Source: Rikenella microfusus (GTDB taxonomy: Bacteria > Bacteroidota > Bacteroidia > Bacteroidales > VadinHA17). Taken from it: 48,668 nt of DNA. The translations under genes were made by a program, and so were the position numbers. This document shows positions 35,480 through 42,655 of this stretch, piece after piece. The notes under the pieces are model-generated. The model was not told where the DNA came from and searched no databases. It saw nothing but the letters and a program-made list of their open reading frames with translations. The stretch lies in the NCBI GenBank assembly GCA_022736275.1, contig DZBJ01000022.1:1-48668 (forward strand). The letters run 5' to 3'. Numbering within the stretch: the stretch's first letter is position 1; the number at the start of each line of letters is the position of its first letter.

Positions 35480-36009
35480 GATACGCGATGGCCGTTGATA
35501 CGAAGAAATGTGTGGGATGCTCAGACTGTGTGGTGGCATGCCAGACTGAAAACAATGTACCGATAGGGTTCTGCCGCGACTGGGTGGTGGAGGTGATGGA
35601 TGGCTCCTATCCCCAGCTTGAGATTGAACTGAGGTCTGAGAGATGCAACCACTGCAGCAATGCCCCCTGCGTCAGATGTTGCCCTACCGGGGCCAGCCAT
35701 ATAGTCGAGGGGGGGATCGTCCTTGTCAAGCCAACCAGGTGCATCGGCTGCGGGGCATGCATTGCCTCCTGCCCCTATGACGCCCGTTACCCGCACCCCA
35801 AAGGATATGTTGACAAATGCACCTTCTGCATCCATCGCGTTAAGCAGGGAATGAAGCCGGCATGCGTGGCGGTCTGCCCGACAAAATGCATGTACTTCGG
35901 CGACCTTGATGACCCCAACAGCGATGTCAGCGTTATCCTCAAAAAACGGAAGTCAAAGACACTCATCCCTGAAGCGGGGACGCAACCGCAGTTATATTTC
36001 CTAATCTGA
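35476..36009 (+). CDS. Four-cluster ferredoxin subunit (PsrB/NrfC-like)
   Basis: The 177-residue protein has four cysteine groups that hold four [4Fe-4S] clusters: CVGCSDCVVAC, CNHCSNAPCVRCC, CIGCGACIASC and CTFC...CVAVCPTKC. It overlaps the catalytic subunit gene by four bases. It has no signal of its own, so it would be carried across the membrane with the Tat-exported partner. It passes electrons from the NrfD-type membrane subunit to the molybdoenzyme. Confidence 0.95.
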   Translation: MRYAMAVDTKKCVGCSDCVVACQTENNVPIGFCRDWVVEVMDGSYPQLEIELRSERCNHCSNAPCVRCCPTGASHIVEGGIVLVKPTRCIGCGACIASCPYDARYPHPKGYVDKCTFCIHRVKQGMKPACVAVCPTKCMYFGDLDDPNSDVSVILKKRKSKTLIPEAGTQPQLYFLI

Positions 36010-36016
36010 GCAGACG

Positions 36017-36958
36017 ATGAACGAAGAGCTTATTATCAGCGGAAGAGAGAACCTGATGGTTGACCCGCAACTGCATATATGGCACTGGCCCATACCGCTT
36101 TATCTCTTCCTGGGAGGACTGGCGGCAGGAGTGCTTTTCTTTGCTGCACTCTACTACCTGCTTGGCAAGGAGGATGAGTACCGCGCTGCCGTGCGCAGGG
36201 TGCCCTTTATTGCTCCCATAGCACTTGTTCTGGGCCTTGCAGCCCTCTTTTATGACCTTAACCACAAAGCCTTCTTCTGGCAGCTTTACACAACCATCAG
36301 GATACAGTCGCCCATGTCATGGGGTGCATGGACACTGCTGGTCATAACCACCGTTTCTGTGATATGGTGTGCGCTGCACATAAGGGAGTTTTTTCCGAAA
36401 TGGGACTGGAAGTATAGTTGGCTTAAGGATATTGAGGCATTCTTCAACAAATACAAGAAGCCTCTTGCCTGGGTGATGCTGATCTTTGCAATCATCACCG
36501 GGGTTTATACCGGGATCCTGCTCTCAGCCTTCAATGCAAGGCCTCTGTGGAACACCTCCGTCCTGGGGCCGCTGTTCCTTGCCTCAGGGCTTTCAGCAGG
36601 GGCTGCGGCGATAGTGCTCTCGTCAAAGGATAAGAAGGAGAGACTGCTCTTCACAAAGATTGACCTGATTATCCTTGGCACGGAGCTTTTCCTGATAGTG
36701 CACATGTTCATGGGATTCCTCGCAAGCACCCAGGTTCAGATAGAGGCCGCACTGCTTTTCCTGGGTGGCCCGTACACCATGGTGTTCTGGATCTTCGTGG
36801 TGGTTCTCGGAATCATCATTCCGGGAATTCTTGACCTGATGGAGCTGCGCGGAAAGCATATACCCGCACTGATACCAGGCGTGCTTGTCCTCATGGGCAG
36901 CTTCGCCTTCCGTTTCGTTTTTGTCTTTGCCGGACAGGTGAGCCGGTGGCTGTACTGA
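36017..36958 (+). CDS. NrfD/PsrC-type membrane subunit
   Basis: The 313-residue protein has about eight membrane helices. The start LHIWHWPIPLYLFLGGLAAGVLFF is the conserved NrfD/PsrC quinone-site entrance. It anchors the complex and oxidises menaquinol (or reduces menaquinone if the enzyme runs in reverse). No heme ligands are expected in this family and none are evident. It starts seven bases after the Fe-S gene. Confidence 0.92.
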   Translation: MNEELIISGRENLMVDPQLHIWHWPIPLYLFLGGLAAGVLFFAALYYLLGKEDEYRAAVRRVPFIAPIALVLGLAALFYDLNHKAFFWQLYTTIRIQSPMSWGAWTLLVITTVSVIWCALHIREFFPKWDWKYSWLKDIEAFFNKYKKPLAWVMLIFAIITGVYTGILLSAFNARPLWNTSVLGPLFLASGLSAGAAAIVLSSKDKKERLLFTKIDLIILGTELFLIVHMFMGFLASTQVQIEAALLFLGGPYTMVFWIFVVVLGIIIPGILDLMELRGKHIPALIPGVLVLMGSFAFRFVFVFAGQVSRWLY

Positions 36959-36980
36959 TCACATAAAAACGCATAAATAT

Positions 36981-37517
36981 ATGAGTAATAATCAAACAAC
37001 TGAGAGAAGCAGGAGGTACCTAAACCCATATGTGGGTGGTGTTCTCCTGGGCCTCGTACTCCTTGCCGCCAATTTTGTGTCAGGCAGGGGTCTCGGTGCC
37101 AGCGGCGCCATCAAGAGTGTCGTGGCAACATCTATAGAGGCAGTTCACGGCGATGCTGTCAACACCATGCCCTTCATGGCCGAGTATGCCGAAGCACATA
37201 GCGGCAGTCCCATGAGATCATGGCTTGTCTTCGAGATGCTGGGCGTCCTGGTGGGCGGATTTCTGTCAGGTGCGGTAGCCGGGCGGCTGAAGCTTAAGGT
37301 TGAGCACTCGCCAAAGATAACCTCAAAGCGCAGGCTGATCTTTGCACTGGCAGGGGGTATACTCTTCGGCCTGGGCTCGCAGATCGGGCGCGGCTGCACC
37401 AGCGGCTCGGCCCTCAGCGGTATGGCCGTGCTCTCACTGGGTGGCTTCATCACCATGATGGCCATTTTCGGTACAGCCTTCGCACTGGCATACTTCTTCA
37501 GGAGAAACTGGATTTAA
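36981..37517 (+). CDS. YeeE/YedE sulfur-transport family protein, first half
   Basis: The 178-residue membrane protein has about five helices and the conserved motif GRGCTSGSALSG with its key cysteine, as in YeeE/YedE (DUF395). In YeeE-type transporters such cysteines relay thiosulfate across the membrane. Here the usual two-lobed protein is encoded as two adjacent genes, this being the first. It follows the molybdoenzyme operon by 22 bases, so substrate or product movement for that enzyme is likely. Confidence 0.88.
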   Translation: MSNNQTTERSRRYLNPYVGGVLLGLVLLAANFVSGRGLGASGAIKSVVATSIEAVHGDAVNTMPFMAEYAEAHSGSPMRSWLVFEMLGVLVGGFLSGAVAGRLKLKVEHSPKITSKRRLIFALAGGILFGLGSQIGRGCTSGSALSGMAVLSLGGFITMMAIFGTAFALAYFFRRNWI

Positions 37518-37533
37518 GGGAAAGGAGACAACA

Positions 37534-38124
37534 ATGGGACCGTTAGCACCATACGAAATCATATCGGAGAACACCAATTTTCTCCTTGCATTCTTCATCG
37601 GAATAGCCTTCGGCTGGGTACTCGAGAGCTCCGGCTTCTCGTCGAGCCGTAAGCTGGCCGGCATCTTCTACGGTTATGACACCGTGGTTCTCAAGGTTTT
37701 CTTCACCGGCGCCATTACGGCCATGTTGGGTCTGCTCTTCATGAGCCTCTTCGGCTGGGTCGATCTTGACCTGGTATATGTCAATCCCACCTATCTCACT
37801 TCGGCTATTGTAGGAGGGGTGATCATGGGTGCCGGCTTCATCATGGGCGGCTTCTGCCCGGGCACAAGCTTCTGCGGTGCCGCCATCGGAAAGATTGATG
37901 CAATGGTCTTCATCGTCGGGCTCTTCCTCGGCGTATACGGCTTCGCATTTACATACGGATGGTGGGAGAAGCTCTACTATGCAAAATACCTCGGCGAACC
38001 AAGGGTCAGTGAAGCACTGGGGATGAAGGACGGACTCTTCGGCCTGCTGCTTATTGTGGCCGCAATCGGCATGTTTATTGTGGCTGAATGGGCTGAGAAG
38101 AAATTCCCGAGGGAAGAGTACTGA
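37534..38124 (+). CDS. YeeE/YedE sulfur-transport family protein, second half
   Basis: The 196-residue companion of the preceding gene has about five or six helices and the conserved motif MGGFCPGTSFCGAAIG with two cysteines. The N-terminal SSGFSSSRKLAGIFYGYD is typical of the family's second lobe. It lies 16 bases after the first half and probably pairs with it to make one transporter for thiosulfate or related sulfur species. Confidence 0.88.
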   Translation: MGPLAPYEIISENTNFLLAFFIGIAFGWVLESSGFSSSRKLAGIFYGYDTVVLKVFFTGAITAMLGLLFMSLFGWVDLDLVYVNPTYLTSAIVGGVIMGAGFIMGGFCPGTSFCGAAIGKIDAMVFIVGLFLGVYGFAFTYGWWEKLYYAKYLGEPRVSEALGMKDGLFGLLLIVAAIGMFIVAEWAEKKFPREEY

Positions 38125-38236
38125 AAATGACAGGATCCTGATCAGACCTGCACCCCGAGCATCATAAACATTTCATGTAACCAGATGTTAAGTTGACGGG
38201 TTGGATCTGACCGACAAAAACTTAAAAAGCAGAAAT

Positions 38237-38860
38237 ATGAAACCGTTAAAATTACTTGCCTTAATAGTCATTCCTCTCGGAATAATCATTGCAGCCGTGC
38301 CTGCTGACCGGGTAAAGCACTTTCAGCTAACGGCTGACGAGCTGCTCCAGGAGGCCGGTGCAGGGGTGCAGTTCATCTCACCCGATGTGGTGGCTGACAT
38401 GCTTGTGCAGAAGGACCCTTCACTTCGCCTGATTGATGTGCGGACACCTGAGGAGTTCGATGCCTACAGTATGCCCGGCGCAATAAACATTCCGCTCAGC
38501 AACCTGCTTGCTGATGAGTACAGTGACATCCTGAACCAGGAAGCCTATATGAATGTCTTTTATTCCAACGGATCGGTTTATGCCAACCAGGCATGGATGA
38601 TCACAAGGCAGCTGGGGTATGAGAACAATTTTGTACTGGAAGGCGGGCTGAACTACTGGTTTGGAAACATTCTTTCCCCGGAAGCGCCGTCGGTTACAAG
38701 CCCCAACGAGGAGTTCGCCAAATATGACTTCCGCAAGAGCGCTGCCGCTGCACTTGGTGGCGGAGGTGTTGTTGCAACGGAGGGTAGTGCTACCACGGTT
38801 AAGGCTGCCAAACCGGCTGTATCTTCAAAAGCGAAGAAGAAGCCCGCCGGAGGCTGCTGA
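38237..38860 (+). CDS. Rhodanese-like protein lacking the catalytic cysteine
   Basis: The 207-residue protein starts from the ATG at 38237 (a TTG at 38201 is an alternative). An N-terminal hydrophobic segment (LKLLALIVIPLGIIIAAV) anchors or exports it. A single rhodanese fold follows (LRLIDVRTPEEFDAYSMPGAINIPLSNL ... VLEGGLNYW). At the active loop, where CxxGxR is expected, it reads VFYSNGSVYAN, with Ser110 at the cysteine position, so sulfur transfer by the usual persulfide is unlikely. The C-terminus is Lys/Ala-rich and ends GGC. As last gene of the sulfur operon it may bind a sulfur species or regulate rather than catalyse. Confidence 0.85.
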   Translation: MKPLKLLALIVIPLGIIIAAVPADRVKHFQLTADELLQEAGAGVQFISPDVVADMLVQKDPSLRLIDVRTPEEFDAYSMPGAINIPLSNLLADEYSDILNQEAYMNVFYSNGSVYANQAWMITRQLGYENNFVLEGGLNYWFGNILSPEAPSVTSPNEEFAKYDFRKSAAAALGGGGVVATEGSATTVKAAKPAVSSKAKKKPAGGC

Positions 38861-38863
38861 TTT

Positions 38864-38894
38864 TTTGCGATAACCGAAAATTAATATACATTTG
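38864..38894 (+). promoter_or_regulatory. Consensus Bacteroidota promoter for tRNA-Arg
   Basis: TTTG (38864-38867), exactly 19 bases, then TACATTTG (38887-38894): both boxes match the Bacteroidota consensus TTTG-N19-TAnnTTTG without mismatch. Start of transcription would fall near 38900, ten bases before the tRNA. Confidence 0.9.
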
Positions 38895-38909
38895 CGCCTG
38901 CAAACAGGC

Positions 38910-38981
38910 GGCCCTATAGTTCAATGGATAGAACGCGGGTTTCCTAAACCTGAAATCCAGGTTCGATTCCTGGTGGGGCTA
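38910..38981 (+). tRNA. tRNA-Arg (anticodon CCU)
   Basis: A full cloverleaf can be drawn. The acceptor stem is 38910-38916 with 38974-38980 (a G-U pair at the end) and discriminator A38981. The D stem is GTTC/GAAC with loop AATGGATA. The anticodon stem is CGGGT/ACCTG (one G-U) with loop TTCCTAA and anticodon CCT at 38943-38945. The T stem is CCAGG/CCTGG with loop TTCGATT. The 3' CCA is not encoded. It reads AGG arginine codons. Confidence 0.96.
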
Positions 38982-39035
38982 CTAACAGCCAGGGGCAATG
39001 CAGCCCGTATAAAAGGGCATGGAACATTTCGTAAT

Positions 39036-39070
39036 GAGGCTGTCTCAAAAATGGACAGCCTCTTTTTATT
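39036..39070 (+). terminator. Intrinsic terminator after tRNA-Arg
   Basis: GAGGCTGTC (39036-39044) pairs perfectly with GACAGCCTC (39054-39062), followed by TTTTTATT. This is a strong terminator about 55 bases after the tRNA. The arm GAGGCTGTCTCAAAA also resembles the ends of some Bacteroidota insertion sequences, but no transposase is present. Confidence 0.85.
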
Positions 39071-39093
39071 GGCATCAGGATGCTAATTGTTTG

Positions 39094-39101
39094 TACATTT
39101 G
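39094..39101 (+). promoter_or_regulatory. -7 element for the ABC permease gene
   Basis: TACATTTG is a full -7 consensus match, 23 bases before the ATG at 39125, just after the tRNA terminator. A clear -33 box is missing at the usual spacing. Confidence 0.5.
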
Positions 39102-39124
39102 GGTAGAGATTAAGTACATTTCCT

Positions 39125-40225
39125 ATGTATGCTCTCAAAACTCTGGCAAAGCAATATCTCAGGTTTATCATCACTGCTTTTGGAATTGCTCTCTGTCTGA
39201 TGCTGATGCTGTTCCTTCTGGCCATTTATTACGGAGTATCGGATGCTTCAGTCAGATATGTGCGTGAGAACGATACCGATATCTGGGTTTTGCAGAGACA
39301 TGCAGCCAACCTGCTCCGTGGTACTTCCCTCCTGACCAGCAAACACGGGTCAATCCTGAAAGAAGTTGAGGGCGTAAAGTCAATTGCACCTATTCTCTTT
39401 TTTACTGCAACCGTGAATGTGCCCGGTAATACCGCATCTATGCATCTGGTCGGATATGACCCTGGGACAGGGAAGGGAGGCCCTCCTGAAATTGTTGAGG
39501 GAGACTCCCTGCAAAGCAATGATCAGATAATTCTTGACTATGCATTTGCCGCCAAATATAAATTGGAAGTCGGCGATAAACTGCCAATCAGGGATGATAC
39601 CCTGACTGTTGCGGGATTAAGTTCAGGTACCAACCTGTTTGTGATTCAATTCGCCTTTATTACACTTGCAGAAGCCCGGAGGCTTCTTGGAATATCGTCA
39701 ATTTTGTCATGTTACCAGGTAATGATCATGCCCGGATATGAACTCCGGTCCGTTGCAGAAAAAATAAGATATGCCTCTTCCGACTTTGCAGTATTTGACC
39801 GGGCTACATTCCTGAGCAACAATATTCATGAAGCCGAAACAGGCGTCATGCCCTTGCTTTATGTGGTTGCCCTGATAGGGGCAATTGTACTGACCGCACT
39901 CCTGAGCCTTATATTGTCTGTATACGTGCTCGAACAGCAGAAGGACTATGCTATTATGAAGGCGCTGGGTGCCCCTGCAGGGTTCATCTCCCGGATTGTT
40001 ATCCAGCAGTCGCTTATCCTGGCCGGCAGCGGAATGGTCATAGCAATTCTGATGTTCGATCCCATGCTGAATGCAGTGAAAAGGTTTTCACCCACTATTT
40101 CAGCCGAATCATCGGTTCATCAGGTTATAATAGTGGCCTCAGGATTACTGGTGATAAGCCTTCTGAGTCCAATCTTGCCACTGGTCCGTCAGCGGCGCAT
40201 ATATCCTCTTGAAGTATTCAGATGA
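39125..40225 (+). CDS. ABC transporter permease, FtsX/MacB-like (DevC type)
   Basis: The 366-residue inner-membrane protein has an N-terminal helix (about residues 12-35), a periplasmic domain of about 200 residues and three C-terminal helices near 245-270, 285-312 and 335-355, with EQQKDYAIMKALGAPAGFI as the ATPase-contact loop. It is shorter than the permeases at the left end, like DevC-type permeases. Its stop overlaps the start of an ATPase gene that is broken (40222-40454), so the transporter has lost its in-cis motor. It may be non-functional or use another ATPase. Composition is more AT-rich than the sulfur operon before the tRNA. Confidence 0.85.
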   Translation: MYALKTLAKQYLRFIITAFGIALCLMLMLFLLAIYYGVSDASVRYVRENDTDIWVLQRHAANLLRGTSLLTSKHGSILKEVEGVKSIAPILFFTATVNVPGNTASMHLVGYDPGTGKGGPPEIVEGDSLQSNDQIILDYAFAAKYKLEVGDKLPIRDDTLTVAGLSSGTNLFVIQFAFITLAEARRLLGISSILSCYQVMIMPGYELRSVAEKIRYASSDFAVFDRATFLSNNIHEAETGVMPLLYVVALIGAIVLTALLSLILSVYVLEQQKDYAIMKALGAPAGFISRIVIQQSLILAGSGMVIAILMFDPMLNAVKRFSPTISAESSVHQVIIVASGLLVISLLSPILPLVRQRRIYPLEVFR

Positions 40226-40454
40226 AGGCGGATAGCAATAATTATTATGCTGAGCTGGTAAATGTCTCGAAGGTTTTTTCACGGTCAGGCAATGAGACGG
40301 CAGCCTTGCTACCGAACAGGGCATGGCAATTATTGAATTCCTTCACGAAAGTGTTAAAAAGGATGGGCTTGGCGTAGTTATCGCAAGTCATGGCGAGAGG
40401 ATTGCGAAGTATGCTGACCGCGTACATCGTCTGAGTGACGGCAGCCTGATTTAG
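40222..40454 (+). pseudogene. Internally deleted ABC transporter ATPase remnant
   Basis: The start overlaps the permease stop (ATGA). The first part reads ELVNVSKVFSRSGNETAALLP, the normal N-terminus of a MacB/DevA-type ATPase. After about 40311 the frame changes by deletion and the sequence reads EQGMAIIEFLHESVKKDG, GVVIASHGERIAKYADRV and HRLSDGSLI before the stop, which is the region after the D-loop through the switch histidine (ASHG) to the C-terminus. Walker A, Q-loop, ABC signature and Walker B are all missing, about 140-150 residues in a family of about 230. In the first frame translation would run into a stop near 40376. The gene cannot make an active ATPase. Confidence 0.85.
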
Positions 40455-40458
40455 TATC

Positions 40459-41571
40459 TCACAGACAGGGGATATCAATAAAAGGAAGATGGTTGCGTAT
40501 TCTGCCATTTTCTGTCATTTCCGGATTAGTGGAAATAAGTACAATGTTTGAGACTACGCGCTGGTGAAAAAAACCTTCTGATGCCTTAAGTAAAGGATCA
40601 TCAGCGGAACTGCCCCACATCATATTCTGGAATCCTCGTTTTCTTAAATCATTATATAGATAGCGTAAAAGGGCATTCATTATTCCCGGATCACGGTTTC
40701 TTACAGCGTAATCGGTGATTATTGTATCCCTGAAGCATTCACCCGGCGATGGCAGGGGCTGAAGGTCAAAAAGCAGGGAAAGACCTTTGTATAGCATTTT
40801 AGCCTTGCGGAAACGTTTTCCGTATTTTATTACCCTCGTTTGTTTAAATGATGAGCAGTCCCAGGCAGCACATACACCGCAGGTTTTTCCAGCCTTGTCG
40901 ATGGCAAGACAGTAATCGCTGATCTCCAGTCCCGGACGTTTGCTCAGATATTCCCGGAATGTAGTTTCATCATAAAGATTTCCAAACAGCCGTTCCCTGT
41001 GCTCATTGTTCAGCAGGGCAACAATTTCAGGAATATCTTCATTTTCAGCCTTGCGGATTGTATAATCCCTGGAATTTATGACTGGCCATGTCAGCATTAT
41101 ATTCCTGACATCCAGCTGGTTGATTATACGGGAATAGGGAATATACGGGAATTTTTCATTCCTGCGACCCACATAGTGGAGAGAAGGCCTGTTGCCAGCC
41201 ATGATAATTACATACCCCACATCCGACTGGTTATACGGGTTCTTAAAAAATCTCTCGGTCAGCCTGTATCCGAAACCTTTGCCCCTCGCCTCCGGAGCAA
41301 CATAATAGTCTCTCATGTGAAAAACGGTTCCTGGTAATCCGTTCACCATTGCATCATGATATCCGATTCCTCCGAATCCCTTCAGCTGGTCATTGTGGAA
41401 ATATCCGTAATAGTAATGTGGATTATACCTGATATCGGGAAGACAGAAAAAATCCGGTTGCCTGTCGAAGCAAACGGTAAGGTTTTCGGTGCTGTTCGGT
41501 GATGACCGGAGTATATTGAGGATAGCGGTATTATGACTCCTGTCAATAGGTTCTATACTGTAAAGACTCAT
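40459..41571 (-). CDS. Tandem GNAT-family acyltransferase
   Basis: This 370-residue protein has two GNAT-like halves. The first (about residues 1-160) has the acyl-CoA-binding signature VAPEARGKGFGYRL (residues 91-103). The second (about 168-350) starts YTIRKAENEDIPEIVALLNNEH and has a degenerate cofactor motif (MNALLRYLYNDLRKRGFQNMMWG). It is the last gene of a three-gene leftward operon, one base after the DUF3419-like gene, with GGAG before the start. In that context it may acylate an amine made by the upstream enzymes. The acyl donor and acceptor are not known. Confidence 0.8.
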   Translation of the reverse strand: MSLYSIEPIDRSHNTAILNILRSSPNSTENLTVCFDRQPDFFCLPDIRYNPHYYYGYFHNDQLKGFGGIGYHDAMVNGLPGTVFHMRDYYVAPEARGKGFGYRLTERFFKNPYNQSDVGYVIIMAGNRPSLHYVGRRNEKFPYIPYSRIINQLDVRNIMLTWPVINSRDYTIRKAENEDIPEIVALLNNEHRERLFGNLYDETTFREYLSKRPGLEISDYCLAIDKAGKTCGVCAAWDCSSFKQTRVIKYGKRFRKAKMLYKGLSLLFDLQPLPSPGECFRDTIITDYAVRNRDPGIMNALLRYLYNDLRKRGFQNMMWGSSADDPLLKASEGFFHQRVVSNIVLISTNPEMTENGRIRNHLPFIDIPCL

Positions 41572-41572
41572 A

Positions 41573-42652
41573 CTATCTCCTTACTATTGGTACAACTGAA
41601 TAGAACGGGTACCGGTCTTTAAGCTCAAGCCTGTTGCCAAGATCGTAATCGGCAACCAGTTCAGGAAGTGTATCCGGGATCTTATGGTTCAGGTGGATAT
41701 AGCGCATTACTGCCCTTGCCCCGGGTATGGTTTTGTCCCGGATTAAACTGAAAATATCGGCTATTGATTCCTTCGACATCCAGTCGCCGATGTTTGAGAT
41801 ATGGATTTTGTTGAATTCTCCGTATTTTGCGGATTTCAGGATCGTTTCGACAGATGTTTCCGCGTATTCAATGTTACAGGTATTCCTGACGAACTTCACA
41901 TGACAGCCGGGCTGAAGAAACTCAGGCAGAGCCTCCGGAAAAAGCACCTTGTTAAAAAATGTAAATTGCAGGAAGTAGTTTTGTCTTGAGAGGGTGTTGC
42001 AGCAGAAATTACGGAAGCGATTGAAGAAAAATTCTCCGATATTTCTGGCGCCGCTGTGAGTTAATCCGGCAGGATCTATTCCGCGGTTTTTATAGACCCA
42101 GGGATGAAAGGCGATTCTGAAGAGGCCGTTTACAATCAGTCCGTTGATCTTCTTATCAAAAACTTCTTTTTGTTCTTCAATCGAGTCACATTCAAACAGC
42201 CTGTAGAGATTCTTTTTGCCCACGACAGAGCGTCCGATACCGGTGACTTTCAGCATGTATTTCTCAAACCGTCCGCTGTTTACGGCACCTCCTTTTACGG
42301 CATCAGGGTTCCGTATCCAGAATTCTCTGTCGTCATCAGGCAACAAATGAGATAATTCTTCCCTGAAGATTTGTTCACGGATGCTCTCCTCCATGCTCAT
42401 ATAACCCAGGAATGAGGCTGCTGTCACTGTATCATGACTAAGGGCTGCCGTCTGTTTAAGGCGGCATAACCTGATCTGGCTGGCGGAGATATCTGATGCC
42501 ACTATTTTTGCATTGTACAGCGCAGCAATATTCAGGGGAATCTCTCCGGCGCTGGCAATACACAGTAATGAATCCCCGGCCTTCAGGTCAAGCGCCTGGC
42601 ATTCAGTCAGCGCATCCTCCTGCGAGATTCCGTAATTATAAATGGAGTCCAT
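41573..42652 (-). CDS. BtaA/DUF3419-like aminocarboxypropyl transferase
   Basis: The 359-residue protein has a Rossmann-type SAM pocket: ALDLKAGDSLLCIASAGEIPLNIAAL (about residues 20-45) and IVASDISASQI (50-60), then GRFEKYMLKVTG, and a second half with FNKIHISNIGDWMSKES and ARAVMRYIHLNHKIP. This order matches DUF3419 proteins such as BtaA, which move the 3-amino-3-carboxypropyl group of SAM onto diacylglycerol in betaine-lipid synthesis. BtaB, the N-methyltransferase partner, is absent. It sits between the fusion enzyme (three-base gap) and the GNAT gene (one-base gap), so it probably acts on the same intermediate. The acceptor is inferred to be an alcohol or amine, not proven. Confidence 0.78.
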   Translation of the reverse strand: MDSIYNYGISQEDALTECQALDLKAGDSLLCIASAGEIPLNIAALYNAKIVASDISASQIRLCRLKQTAALSHDTVTAASFLGYMSMEESIREQIFREELSHLLPDDDREFWIRNPDAVKGGAVNSGRFEKYMLKVTGIGRSVVGKKNLYRLFECDSIEEQKEVFDKKINGLIVNGLFRIAFHPWVYKNRGIDPAGLTHSGARNIGEFFFNRFRNFCCNTLSRQNYFLQFTFFNKVLFPEALPEFLQPGCHVKFVRNTCNIEYAETSVETILKSAKYGEFNKIHISNIGDWMSKESIADIFSLIRDKTIPGARAVMRYIHLNHKIPDTLPELVADYDLGNRLELKDRYPFYSVVPIVRR

Positions 42653-42655
42653 GTT

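Noticed and set aside
38957..38981. tRNA-Arg 3' end as an attachment site with a direct repeat downstream
   Set aside because: I looked for a second copy of the T-arm and acceptor sequence up to the window end and did not find one; no integrase gene is present either.
39036..39062. GAGGCTGTCTCAAAA arm as the end of an insertion sequence
   Set aside because: It resembles terminal repeats of some Bacteroidota insertion sequences, but it is a compact perfect hairpin with a T-run placed as a tRNA terminator, and no transposase fragment or second end was seen nearby.
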